Below, one piece after another: positions 6,980 to 14,445 of a stretch of DNA of 42,291 bases. This stretch comes from an uncultured Selenomonadaceae bacterium (lineage in GTDB: Bacteria; Bacillota; Negativicutes; Selenomonadales; Selenomonadaceae): positions 1-42,291 of the forward strand of contig CAJOCT010000005.1 of assembly GCA_905236725.1 (NCBI GenBank), read 5' to 3'. How positions within the stretch are numbered: the stretch's first letter is position 1; the number at the start of each line of letters is the position of its first letter. The notes beneath the pieces were generated by a model. That model was given only the letters and a program-made list of their open reading frames with translations, had not been told where the DNA came from and did no database searches. The translations under genes were made by a program, and so were the position numbers.

Positions 6980-8233
6980 CTATCTTGTCTGTCCGTTGCC
7001 TTCGATTAAATATTTTGTCGTGGTCAAAGCCTCAAGCCCCATCGGTCCGCGTGCGTGAAGTTTTTGCGTGCTGATTCCGATTTCCGCGCCGAAACCAAAT
7101 TCAAAACCGTCGGTAAAGCGCGTGGAGGTGTTGACGTAAACCGCCGACGCATCGACAAGAGTTTGAAATTTTTTCGCCGCTTCTTCGTCGTCGGTGATAA
7201 TCGCGTCGGAATGTAAAGTGTTATACTTGTTGATATGTTCAATCGCCTCGTCAACGCCGCTGACAATTTTCACGGACAAAATTAAATCGTTGTATTCGGT
7301 TGCCCAGTCTTCTTCTGTCGCAACTTTTAAGTCGGGACAAATTTTTCTGCTGAGTTCGTCGCCGCGCAGTTCAACTTTATTTTCTTTCAACATCTTGGAA
7401 ATTTTCGGCAAAAAATCTTCGGCAATGTCTTTGTGGATTAAAAGAGTTTCCATCGCGTTGCAGACGGAAGGACGCGAAATTTTTGCGGTAAGGACGACGG
7501 GCAAGGCAATTTCAAAATTCGCCGCCTTGTCAACGTAAATGTGACAAACTCCCGTGCCCGTCTCGATAACCGGCACAGTCGAATGTTCAACAACGCGCTG
7601 AATCAGACCCGCGCCGCCGCGAGGAATTATCACGTCGATAAGTTTTCTCAAACGGCACATTGCAATAACCGCGTCCCTGTCAGTTATCGCGATGAATTCA
7701 ATGGCGTGTTCGGGAATTTTCGCTTCAATCGCCGCCGCCTTCAAAATTTCCACAAGTTTTTGATTTGTGCGAATTGCCTCCGAGCCGCCGCGCAAAACAC
7801 AAGCGTTGCCGGATTTTATGCAAAGTCCCGCCGCGTCAACCGTGACATTCGGTCTTGCCTCGTAAATTATTCCGACGACACCGAAAGGCACTCTGACGCG
7901 ACGAATTTTTAAACCGTTCGGGCGCGTGACGTGAAAATCTTCGTGACCGATCGGGTCGGGCAGTTTTGCCGCTTGCCGAAGTCCTTCCGCCATATCCGCA
8001 ACTCTTTTCGGCGTTAATTTCAGTCTGTCGATAAAATTTCTTCGCGTGCCTTTTTCCTCCGCCGCCTTCAAGTCTTCGGCGTTCGTAGAAAGAATTTCAT
8101 CTAAATTTTTTTCCAACGCCTCCGACATTTTTAAAAGTGCGGAATTTCTGACCTCGATTGACAGCCCCGCCATTTTTCTCGACGCTGCTTTTGCATTTTC
8201 CGCCTGTTTCTCAATTTCTTTTTTTAATAACAT
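6980..8233 (-). CDS. proA: Gamma-glutamyl phosphate reductase
   Basis: Second step of proline synthesis: NADPH-dependent reduction of gamma-glutamyl phosphate to the semialdehyde. 417 residues, normal length. Family motifs include RVPFGVVGIIYEARPNVT, KSGNACVLRGGSEA, IPRGGAGLI and the catalytic cysteine in SRPSVCNAMETLLIH, ending with GPMGLEALTTTKY. AAGGAGCG lies 8 nt before the ATG. It is the first gene of the leftward run and has a near-consensus promoter. proB is not in the window. A nine-codon ORF with a stronger ribosome binding site overlaps its start. Confidence 0.97.
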   Translation of the reverse strand: MLLKKEIEKQAENAKAASRKMAGLSIEVRNSALLKMSEALEKNLDEILSTNAEDLKAAEEKGTRRNFIDRLKLTPKRVADMAEGLRQAAKLPDPIGHEDFHVTRPNGLKIRRVRVPFGVVGIIYEARPNVTVDAAGLCIKSGNACVLRGGSEAIRTNQKLVEILKAAAIEAKIPEHAIEFIAITDRDAVIAMCRLRKLIDVIIPRGGAGLIQRVVEHSTVPVIETGTGVCHIYVDKAANFEIALPVVLTAKISRPSVCNAMETLLIHKDIAEDFLPKISKMLKENKVELRGDELSRKICPDLKVATEEDWATEYNDLILSVKIVSGVDEAIEHINKYNTLHSDAIITDDEEAAKKFQTLVDASAVYVNTSTRFTDGFEFGFGAEIGISTQKLHARGPMGLEALTTTKYLIEGNGQTR

Positions 8234-8253
8234 ATGAATCGCTCCTTCAGCAT
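8224..8253 (-). CDS. Possible 9-residue leader peptide overlapping the proA start
   Basis: The proA leader contains a second, better Shine-Dalgarno (CGGAGGAAG) 3-4 nt before an ATG at 8251-8253. It opens a frame reading MLKERFICY and stops with TAA at 8224-8226, 8 nt inside proA in another frame. It could couple or attenuate proA translation. No proline codons are present, so a classical proline attenuator is unlikely. Short overlapping frames arise by chance, hence the low confidence. Confidence 0.3.
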   Translation of the reverse strand: MLKERFICY

Positions 8254-8280
8254 TTCTTCCTCCGATTCAAAATTTCTTTC

Positions 8281-8309
8281 ATTATAAATTCATTTTAGCT
8301 ATTGTGCAA
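8281..8309 (-). promoter_or_regulatory. Strong promoter of the proA-corA run
   Basis: Minus strand: -35 TTGCAC (8304-8309), 17-nt spacer, -10 TATAAT (8281-8286). Transcription should start near 8274, leaving about 40 nt of leader before proA. It is divergent from the aroB promoter. Confidence 0.8.
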
Positions 8310-8346
8310 GTTTTTTTCTCATGAATAATAATTGTGCGCAAAATTC

Positions 8347-8375
8347 TTTCAAAATAAATTCGCGTCTGATATAAT
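8347..8375 (+). promoter_or_regulatory. Promoter of aroB
   Basis: A perfect -10 TATAAT (8370-8375) with a poor -35 TTTCAA (8347-8352) at 17 nt, just upstream of the aroB Shine-Dalgarno. The 168-bp gap between proA and aroB holds this and the divergent proA promoter; I see no operator or riboswitch there. Confidence 0.6.
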
Positions 8376-8401
8376 TCAAAAAAATTTTTGGAAGTGAGAT
8401 T

Positions 8402-9478
8402 ATGGAGACGGTGAGGGTTGAACTCGGCGAAAACAGTTACAAAATTTTAATCGGCGAAAAAATTTTTTCAGAAGTCGGCAAATTTATTTCGGAATCGGAT
8501 TGCACGAAAAAAATTTTGCTTGTCACGGACGAAAATGTTTTTCCGCACTTCGCAACGGACTTGACGAAATTTATTGACGCGGAAATCGGAATTTTTAAAA
8601 TCGACGCGGGCGAAACTTCAAAAACTTTGCAGAGCGCAGAAAAAATTTATACGGCGGCGATTGAACTCGGTTTGGACAGAAAATCTTTGATAATCGCTCT
8701 TGGCGGCGGAGTTGTCGGGGACTTGGCGGGATTTGCGGCGGCGACTTATTTGCGCGGAGTTCCTTACATTCAAATTCCGACGACTTTGTTGGCGCAGGTC
8801 GATTCGTCGGTCGGAGGAAAAACTGCCGTTAATCACGCGCTGGGAAAAAACTTAATCGGCGCATTTTATCAGCCGAAAGCAGTTTTCATTGACCTTGAAA
8901 CTTTGAAAACTCTGCCTGAACGTGAAATAAAATCGGGACTGGGCGAAGTCGTCAAGTACGGAATCATCAGCGATGAAAATTTTTTTGCTTACCTTGAAAA
9001 TAACGCGGAAAAAATTTTAAATCGCGATGTTCAAACTCTTGAAAAAATTGTCAAGCGTTCCTGCGAAATTAAAGCTCAAGTTGTCGGCGCGGACGAAAAG
9101 GAATCGAATTTGAGGCGAATTTTAAATTTCGGTCACACAATCGCGCACGCCGTCGAAGAGGAGACAGATTACAAAAAATATCGGCACGGCGAAGCGGTTG
9201 CTGTCGGGATGTTGGCGGCATCTTACATCAGCGAAGAAATCGGAAAAATTTCTGCGACTGAAGTCAATCGCCTGAAAAATTTGTTGGAGCGTTTGAATTT
9301 GATGACTTCCTGCGAAGGTTGCGATGTTGAAAAGATTTTCGCGGCGACTTTCCGGGACAAAAAAGTTTTGAGCGGAAAAATTAACTGGGTCTTGATGAAA
9401 AAAATCGGCGCGGTTGAAATAATTTCCGACGTTCCGGAAAAAATTGTTAAGAACGCGATAAAAAAAATTTTGCGCTGA
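8402..9478 (+). CDS. aroB: 3-dehydroquinate synthase
   Basis: Second enzyme of the shikimate pathway; converts DAHP to 3-dehydroquinate with catalytic NAD and a divalent metal. 358 residues. Diagnostic stretches: ALGGGVVGDLAGFAAATYLR (NAD site), PTTLLAQVDSSVGGKTAVNH, GLGEVVKYG, and the metal ligands in LNFGHTIAHAVE and RHGEAVAVGM. GGAAGTGAG precedes the ATG. No other aro genes are adjacent; the next gene is a DNA glycosylase 12 nt downstream. Confidence 0.97.
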   Translation: METVRVELGENSYKILIGEKIFSEVGKFISESDCTKKILLVTDENVFPHFATDLTKFIDAEIGIFKIDAGETSKTLQSAEKIYTAAIELGLDRKSLIIALGGGVVGDLAGFAAATYLRGVPYIQIPTTLLAQVDSSVGGKTAVNHALGKNLIGAFYQPKAVFIDLETLKTLPEREIKSGLGEVVKYGIISDENFFAYLENNAEKILNRDVQTLEKIVKRSCEIKAQVVGADEKESNLRRILNFGHTIAHAVEEETDYKKYRHGEAVAVGMLAASYISEEIGKISATEVNRLKNLLERLNLMTSCEGCDVEKIFAATFRDKKVLSGKINWVLMKKIGAVEIISDVPEKIVKNAIKKILR

Positions 9479-9490
9479 GGAGATAAGTCA

Positions 9491-10342
9491 ATGTCTATCG
9501 TAAAAATTCATGATGATTTCGATTTGAAAAAAATAGCGGACAGCGGGCAATGTTTTCGTGCAAAAGAAATTGAGCAGGGGCTTTTCAGATTTATCACGCT
9601 GAATAAATTCGTTTACATTAAGCAGGTCGGCGAGTTCGATTTTGACATATCTTGCACCGATAACGATTGGGAACACTACTGGATAAAATATTTTGACTTG
9701 GAGACAAGTTATTGGGCGATTCGCAGAGATATTTTTCAATACAGCGAAAGAACGCCTTTTGAAAATTATTTGAAGACGGCGACGGAGTTCGGCAAGGGAA
9801 TCAGAATTTTGCGGCAGAATCCGTTTGAAACTTTGATAAGTTTTATCATCAGCCAAAGAAAAAGTATTCCCGCAATAAAAAAATCCGTCGAACTCATCTG
9901 CGAAAGTTTCGGCGAAATTATTCACACGCCTTACGAAGATTTGCGACTTTTCCCAACCCCCGAAAAACTTTCCGTTGCGACGACTCTCGGGCTTTCAAGT
10001 TGCGCTCTCGGTTATCGCGGTGCTTATGTTCGTGACGCGATTGAAAAAGTTCGCACGCACGTCGTTGACCTTGAAGAAATGATTTATTCGAGCAACGAAG
10101 ATTTATTGTTTGAGCTTCGAGAGATAAAAGGCGTGGGCGAAAAAATTGCCAACTGCGTCGGGCTTTTCGCTTATCATCGGTTGGATCTTTCGCCGGTTGA
10201 TGTTTGGATTAAACGCACGATTGAAGAAGATTTTCACGGCAGAAATGTTTTCAACGAATTCGGCACTTACGCGGGAGTTTTGCAACAATATATTTTTTAC
10301 TACAAGCGACTCGGGCAAAAAGAATTTGATTTGGTCGATTAA
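9491..10342 (+). CDS. OGG1-type 8-oxoguanine DNA glycosylase/AP lyase
   Basis: Base-excision repair glycosylase. 283 residues with an N-terminal OGG_N-like half (DFDLKKIADSGQCFRA, compare the SGQCFRW motif of OGG1) and a HhH-GPD half. The hairpin IKGVGEKIANCVGLFA contains the lysine expected to form the Schiff base, and SPVDVWIKR contains the conserved catalytic aspartate. NPFETLISFIISQRKSI is the helix lining the pocket. No FeS cysteine cluster is visible, which separates it from Nth/MutY. GAGGAG overlaps the aroB stop, so it is probably co-transcribed with aroB. Confidence 0.9.
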   Translation: MSIVKIHDDFDLKKIADSGQCFRAKEIEQGLFRFITLNKFVYIKQVGEFDFDISCTDNDWEHYWIKYFDLETSYWAIRRDIFQYSERTPFENYLKTATEFGKGIRILRQNPFETLISFIISQRKSIPAIKKSVELICESFGEIIHTPYEDLRLFPTPEKLSVATTLGLSSCALGYRGAYVRDAIEKVRTHVVDLEEMIYSSNEDLLFELREIKGVGEKIANCVGLFAYHRLDLSPVDVWIKRTIEEDFHGRNVFNEFGTYAGVLQQYIFYYKRLGQKEFDLVD

Positions 10343-10357
10343 CAGGAGGAGATGACT

Positions 10358-11341
10358 TTGAAAAAATTTATAAACGGCATCAGCGACATTGAGACTGAAC
10401 TTTTGGAGGGTTTGGCGGCGGCTTATCCGCAAAAACTTCGCAAGGTCGGGAATCAAAAAATAATCGTTCGTGCGCAACTTAATCACGATAAAGTTTCTTT
10501 GCTTTCGGGCGGAGGTTCGGGTCACGAGCCGGCTCACGCGGGTTACGTCGGTTACGGAATGCTTGACGGCGCAGTTGCCGGAAATATTTTTGCCAGCCCG
10601 CCACCTTTGGCAGTTTTCAAGGGCATTACCGAAGTTGCGACGGAAAAGGGTGTTCTGTGTATCGTGAAAAATTACACCGGCGATGTTATGAGCTTTGAAA
10701 TGGCAGTAGATATGGCGCACGGTCACGGCGTAAAAGCTGATATGGTTGTCGTTGACGATGATATTGCCGTTCAAGACGTTGCAATCGGTCGGCGAGGGGT
10801 TGCGGGAACGATTTTGGTTCATAAAATTGCGGGCGCGGCGGCGGAGACGGGCGCGGATTTGGATATGGTCAAGGCTATCGCTCAACGCACGATCGAAAAT
10901 TTGCGGACAATCGGCGTGGCAATTTCTCCCTGCACCGTTCCCGCGATAGGTCATCCCGGTTTTGAAATTCCCGAAAAATTTATGGAAATCGGAATCGGCA
11001 TTCACGGTGAGCCCGGAATAAAACGCGAGCCGATTACCAGCGCAGACGGAATCGCCCGAAAAATGCTTGACAAAATTCTTTCCCATATCGAATACGCGGG
11101 CAACGATGTTGTCGTCCTTGTCAACGGAATGGGCGCAACGCCGATGATGGAACTTCTGATTATAAATAAATTCGTCAACGCTTATCTTTATCGACAAGGC
11201 GTAAAAATTCACGATACCTTAATCGGAAATTTTATGACAAGTATCGACATGGCGGGCTTTTCGATTACGCTTTTAAAACTCGATGACTCTTTGCGCGCTT
11301 TTTATGACGCTTCGGCGGACACTTTCGCGCTGAAAAAGTAG
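10358..11341 (+). CDS. dhaK: Dihydroxyacetone kinase subunit DhaK
   Basis: Substrate-binding subunit of dihydroxyacetone kinase; the substrate is held covalently by a histidine. 327 residues. LLSGGGSGHEPAHAGYVGYG is the glycine-rich dihydroxyacetone site, NYTGDVMSFEMA follows, and GIGIHGEPGIKR carries the expected substrate-binding His. The start is TTG 10358 (MKKFINGISDIETELLEG), with AGGAGG 7 nt upstream; the ATG at 10352 lies 2-3 nt from the Shine-Dalgarno. DhaL and the DhaM/PTS partner are not next to it, so either they are encoded elsewhere or this copy has another role. Confidence 0.93.
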   Translation: MKKFINGISDIETELLEGLAAAYPQKLRKVGNQKIIVRAQLNHDKVSLLSGGGSGHEPAHAGYVGYGMLDGAVAGNIFASPPPLAVFKGITEVATEKGVLCIVKNYTGDVMSFEMAVDMAHGHGVKADMVVVDDDIAVQDVAIGRRGVAGTILVHKIAGAAAETGADLDMVKAIAQRTIENLRTIGVAISPCTVPAIGHPGFEIPEKFMEIGIGIHGEPGIKREPITSADGIARKMLDKILSHIEYAGNDVVVLVNGMGATPMMELLIINKFVNAYLYRQGVKIHDTLIGNFMTSIDMAGFSITLLKLDDSLRAFYDASADTFALKK

Positions 11342-11349
11342 GTGGAAAG

Positions 11350-12681
11350 TTGAAACATTTTTATAAAATTATTCATTGCCTTCCGATCGCTTCTGTTTTG
11401 AGCGGGATTTTTTTATTCAACGCCGTAACTTACGCGGCAAGTGAAGAAGATTTTCCGCCGATTGAGGCACCGTTTGCAAATTCGAGCGAAAATAAAAATT
11501 CCGAACTCAACGAAGAAAAATTTCCGCCGGTCGATGAACCTTTTCCCAAAAATCATTCTTCGACGGTAAATCACACTGAAGAGCGCGGGCAAGAAAAAAA
11601 TTCCGACACTCCCGAAAAACCTGCAGAAATTTTTACTGAACAGCCTCAAAACGAAAAACCCGCTGAAGTTGAAACGCCTCCTCCCGCAACTGAACAAGGC
11701 GAGGGACTGGAATTTTTGTTTTATAACGAAAACGGCGTTCAGGCTTTCGCAGTTGTTGCCGCCCATGAACAATACAATTTGCGCCCGATTATCGCGCGAG
11801 ATCACATTTTGGGGCGTTCGACGGTAAGTCAAATGGCGGGAAATATCAACGACATTGCAACGATAAACGCGGGATATTTCAGCGCGGACGGAAGTTTAAT
11901 CGGCATCACGAAAATTGACGGCGTGATTGTTTCTTCAGATTATTTTAATCGTTCGGCGATAGGAATAAATTCGGACGGCACGACGATTTTCGGGCGAATT
12001 CAATATCACGGCGCGATAACTTACAACGGCAGGACGGTTGAAATCAGCGGTCTGAATTGCGCACGCGGGGCGAACAGATTGATTGTTTACAACGAATATT
12101 TCGGCAACTCGACCGGCACAAATAATTTTGGTGTGGAAATTATCGAACACGACGGAATTATTACCGACATTCAGCGCAACAAAGGAAACAATATCATTCC
12201 GCACGAAGGGCACGTAATCAGCGCACATGGCACGGCGGCGGAAATTTTTGCAAACGCGCAGATCGGCGACGAAATTATTTTTGAAGAAAATATTTTCAGC
12301 GAGGACGCGGATTTTAATTCTGCGCCTTATGTTTTGGGAGCGGGACCGCGTCTTGTTCGTGACGGAGAAATTTTTGTGACGGCTCTGGAAGAAGATTTTC
12401 CGCCGGATATTCGCATGGGACGTGCGCCGCGCAGTGCCGTCGGCGTGACGAAGTACGGAGATTATTTTTTCGCGGTCGTGGACGGCAGGCAGGCTCACAG
12501 CCGCGGTTGCACTCTTGAAGAATGGGCGGCGATTTTGGTTGAAAAGTTCGGAGCGTTTCAAGCGATAAATTTGGACGGCGGAGGCTCAACCGAATTGGTC
12601 GTCAAAGATAAATTGGTCAACAGCCCGAGCGACGGACGCGAAAGAGCTGTCGGCAGTGCTTTAACAATTCTGCCCAAATAA
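11350..12681 (+). CDS. Secreted phosphodiester glycosidase (NAGPA domain) protein
   Basis: 443 residues from TTG 11350 (AGGTGG overlaps the dhaK stop). The N-terminus is a signal peptide (PIASVLSGIFLFNAVTYAAS). A Pro/Glu-rich linker of about 90 residues follows, in which EEDFPPIEAPF and EEKFPPVDEPF are repeats of one motif. Then comes a NAGPA domain: INAGYFSADGSLIGI, VLGAGPRLVRDG, GRAPRSAVGV, and the hallmark INLDGGGSTELVV near the C-terminus. Family members remove sugar from phosphodiesters or act on envelope polymers outside the membrane; the true substrate is unknown. A strong terminator follows. Confidence 0.88.
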   Translation: MKHFYKIIHCLPIASVLSGIFLFNAVTYAASEEDFPPIEAPFANSSENKNSELNEEKFPPVDEPFPKNHSSTVNHTEERGQEKNSDTPEKPAEIFTEQPQNEKPAEVETPPPATEQGEGLEFLFYNENGVQAFAVVAAHEQYNLRPIIARDHILGRSTVSQMAGNINDIATINAGYFSADGSLIGITKIDGVIVSSDYFNRSAIGINSDGTTIFGRIQYHGAITYNGRTVEISGLNCARGANRLIVYNEYFGNSTGTNNFGVEIIEHDGIITDIQRNKGNNIIPHEGHVISAHGTAAEIFANAQIGDEIIFEENIFSEDADFNSAPYVLGAGPRLVRDGEIFVTALEEDFPPDIRMGRAPRSAVGVTKYGDYFFAVVDGRQAHSRGCTLEEWAAILVEKFGAFQAINLDGGGSTELVVKDKLVNSPSDGRERAVGSALTILPK

Positions 12682-12693
12682 AAAAAAAAATTT

Positions 12694-12728
12694 CCCTGCA
12701 GAAAAAAAGTTTTGCGGGGCTTTTTTTT
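12694..12728 (+). terminator. Intrinsic terminator after the phosphodiester glycosidase gene
   Basis: Stem CCCTGCA (12694-12700) with TGCGGGG (12713-12719), one G-U pair, A-rich loop, followed by an eight-T run. A near copy with the same flanking sequence occurs at 14338-14369. Confidence 0.85.
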
Positions 12729-12771
12729 GCTCAAAAAGGCAGGAAATTTTTTTACTTAACCGAATATTTTT

Positions 12772-12801
12772 GATAAAAATTATCGCGAAAAAATTTTTTC
12801 G
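12772..12801. promoter_or_regulatory. Two adjacent palindromes in the leader of the RTX gene
   Basis: GATAAAAATTATC (12772-12784, 5-bp arms) is followed directly by the 16-bp perfect palindrome CGAAAAAATTTTTTCG (12786-12801). They lie about 50 nt before the RTX start codon, where an operator could be. The A/T-richness of the genome makes such palindromes likely by chance, and I see no convincing promoter in this 124-nt stretch. Confidence 0.3.
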
Positions 12802-12851
12802 TCGAGAGTTTTCTTTTTCGGTAAACGGATTTTTGAAAGGATTGGTTTTTT

Positions 12852-14315
12852 ATGAGAATTTTTTTTGACTTGCAGAGATTTGAAAATATTGAAAACTCTA
12901 TTCCCAACAAAGTAATCAGCGGTACAGCCGACAACGATTCCATAAAAAATACCGCCGCGATTGTAACGATTAAATCTTCGTCCGGCAATGACAACATCAC
13001 CAACGAGGGCGATTTTGTAGAAATTTCTTGCGGTGTCGGTGACGATGTAATTGCAAATTCCGGAAAAAATGTAACAATTTCCGCGGGCAACGGAAATAAT
13101 TCTGTCAGTTCAAGTGGCACAAACGTGATTATTTCGAGCGGCACGGGAAACGATACCGTCAACACCTCTTACGGAAATCACGTCACGGTGGAGACGGGGA
13201 AAGGCGACGACTATATTTCCGCCACCGAAAATATGCACGTTTCGATTTTCGGCGGTTCGGGTAACGACATCATAAACAATTCCGACGCACATTTTAACAT
13301 AATCGCGGGCGGCTCGGGTGACGACTCAATAAGCAGTTTGGGCATTGACGTAACGATTTCCGGCGGCAACGGAGATGACGTAATCACTTTGAATACCAAA
13401 CACAATTCCAGTAATTTTCTTCAATACGAAAGCGGCGACGGAAATGATGCCGTCATCGGTTTTGACTCAAACGACACTTTGAAAATAATCGGCGCGTCAA
13501 TTTCTTCGATGACAAGCGGCAACGATATTTATTTTTTAATCGACGGCGGCTCGGTAAGATTGGAAGATGTCGGGAACGGCGTTGAAAGTTCAAATTTTGT
13601 TATTACCCGAATTCCTTCTTTGACGACGGGATTATCTTACAACAGCGACAAGACGGCTCTGACTGCAAGTTCAAAATTCAAAAACTCTTCAATAAATTTG
13701 ACAAAATATTCTACCGTCAAAGATTTAAACGCCTCTTCTGTAACAAGGACATTAAGAATCACGGGAAATTCCTTTGACAATCAAATTCAAGGCGGTTCAA
13801 AAAGAGATACGATTCGCGGCGGCGACGGAAATGATTCGATTCGCGGAAACGCCGGCAACGATAAACTTTACGGCAACGGCGGAAACGATACTTTGGCAGG
13901 CGGAGCAGGTAACGACTCCTTGACCGGCGGCGACGGCGCGGATGTTTTCATTTACACGGGCGGCAGTGACGTTATCGCCGATTACACGGCGGGCGAAGAT
14001 ATAATTCAGCTTGGCGACAGCGTAAAAATTAACAGCTGGCAAGTCAGCGGAAATAATGTTATTTTCACGACGACAAAAGGCACCGTGAACGTCAAAAAAG
14101 GTAAGGGACAAAAAATTGCGATTACCACAACGCAAACTTATTCAACTTCAAGCTCGAATGTTGCCGAACTTTTTGCGGAAAATAATTTTGCGGCGACGGA
14201 AGATCTCGACGCAATCACCGAAAATAAAATAAACGCAGTCGATTACAAAATTTCCGCGCAAAGTTTTGAAAATCTCACGCAAGAAAATTCCCTCGTAACT
14301 TTTGCCGAAAAATAA
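12852..14315 (+). CDS. Secreted RTX (hemolysin-type Ca2+-binding repeat) protein
   Basis: 487 residues, no classical signal peptide; it starts with MRIFFDLQRFEN. Residues 15-200 are irregular GN-D repeats (SSGNDNITNEG, GSGNDIINNSD) that would build a beta-roll. A middle segment follows, then canonical nonapeptides GGDGNDSIRGNAGNDKLYG and GGAGNDSLTGGDGADVFIY near residues 315-360, and a post-repeat domain. The C-terminus AQSFENLTQENSLVTFAEK closely matches that of the RTX protease at 36685-38694. RTX proteins leave by type I secretion using a C-terminal signal; no exporter is in the window. No catalytic domain is recognisable. The Shine-Dalgarno AAAGGA is about 10 nt upstream of the ATG. Confidence 0.85.
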   Translation: MRIFFDLQRFENIENSIPNKVISGTADNDSIKNTAAIVTIKSSSGNDNITNEGDFVEISCGVGDDVIANSGKNVTISAGNGNNSVSSSGTNVIISSGTGNDTVNTSYGNHVTVETGKGDDYISATENMHVSIFGGSGNDIINNSDAHFNIIAGGSGDDSISSLGIDVTISGGNGDDVITLNTKHNSSNFLQYESGDGNDAVIGFDSNDTLKIIGASISSMTSGNDIYFLIDGGSVRLEDVGNGVESSNFVITRIPSLTTGLSYNSDKTALTASSKFKNSSINLTKYSTVKDLNASSVTRTLRITGNSFDNQIQGGSKRDTIRGGDGNDSIRGNAGNDKLYGNGGNDTLAGGAGNDSLTGGDGADVFIYTGGSDVIADYTAGEDIIQLGDSVKINSWQVSGNNVIFTTTKGTVNVKKGKGQKIAITTTQTYSTSSSNVAELFAENNFAATEDLDAITENKINAVDYKISAQSFENLTQENSLVTFAEK

Positions 14316-14337
14316 AATTTTTGAAAAAAACTTTTTT

Positions 14338-14369
14338 CCCTGCAAAAAAATTTGCGGGGATTTTTTTTT
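14338..14369 (+). terminator. Intrinsic terminator after the RTX gene
   Basis: CCCTGCA/TGCGGGG-type stem with an A7TT loop and a T9 run. It is almost identical in sequence and flank to the terminator at 12694-12728, including a following AAAAGGCAGG-AATTTTTT block. Confidence 0.85.
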
Positions 14370-14445
14370 GCGAAAAAAAGGCAGGGAATTTTTTAAGCGG
14401 CAAGAATAAACCCATAAAAATTTTATTTTACGGGAGGAATTTAAA

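Noticed and set aside
10103..11212. 369-codon minus-strand frame antisense to dhaK
   Set aside because: Fully antisense to a well-conserved dhaK and the end of the glycosylase gene; composition rich in Asn/Arg/Phe typical of an antisense frame, and no ribosome binding site.
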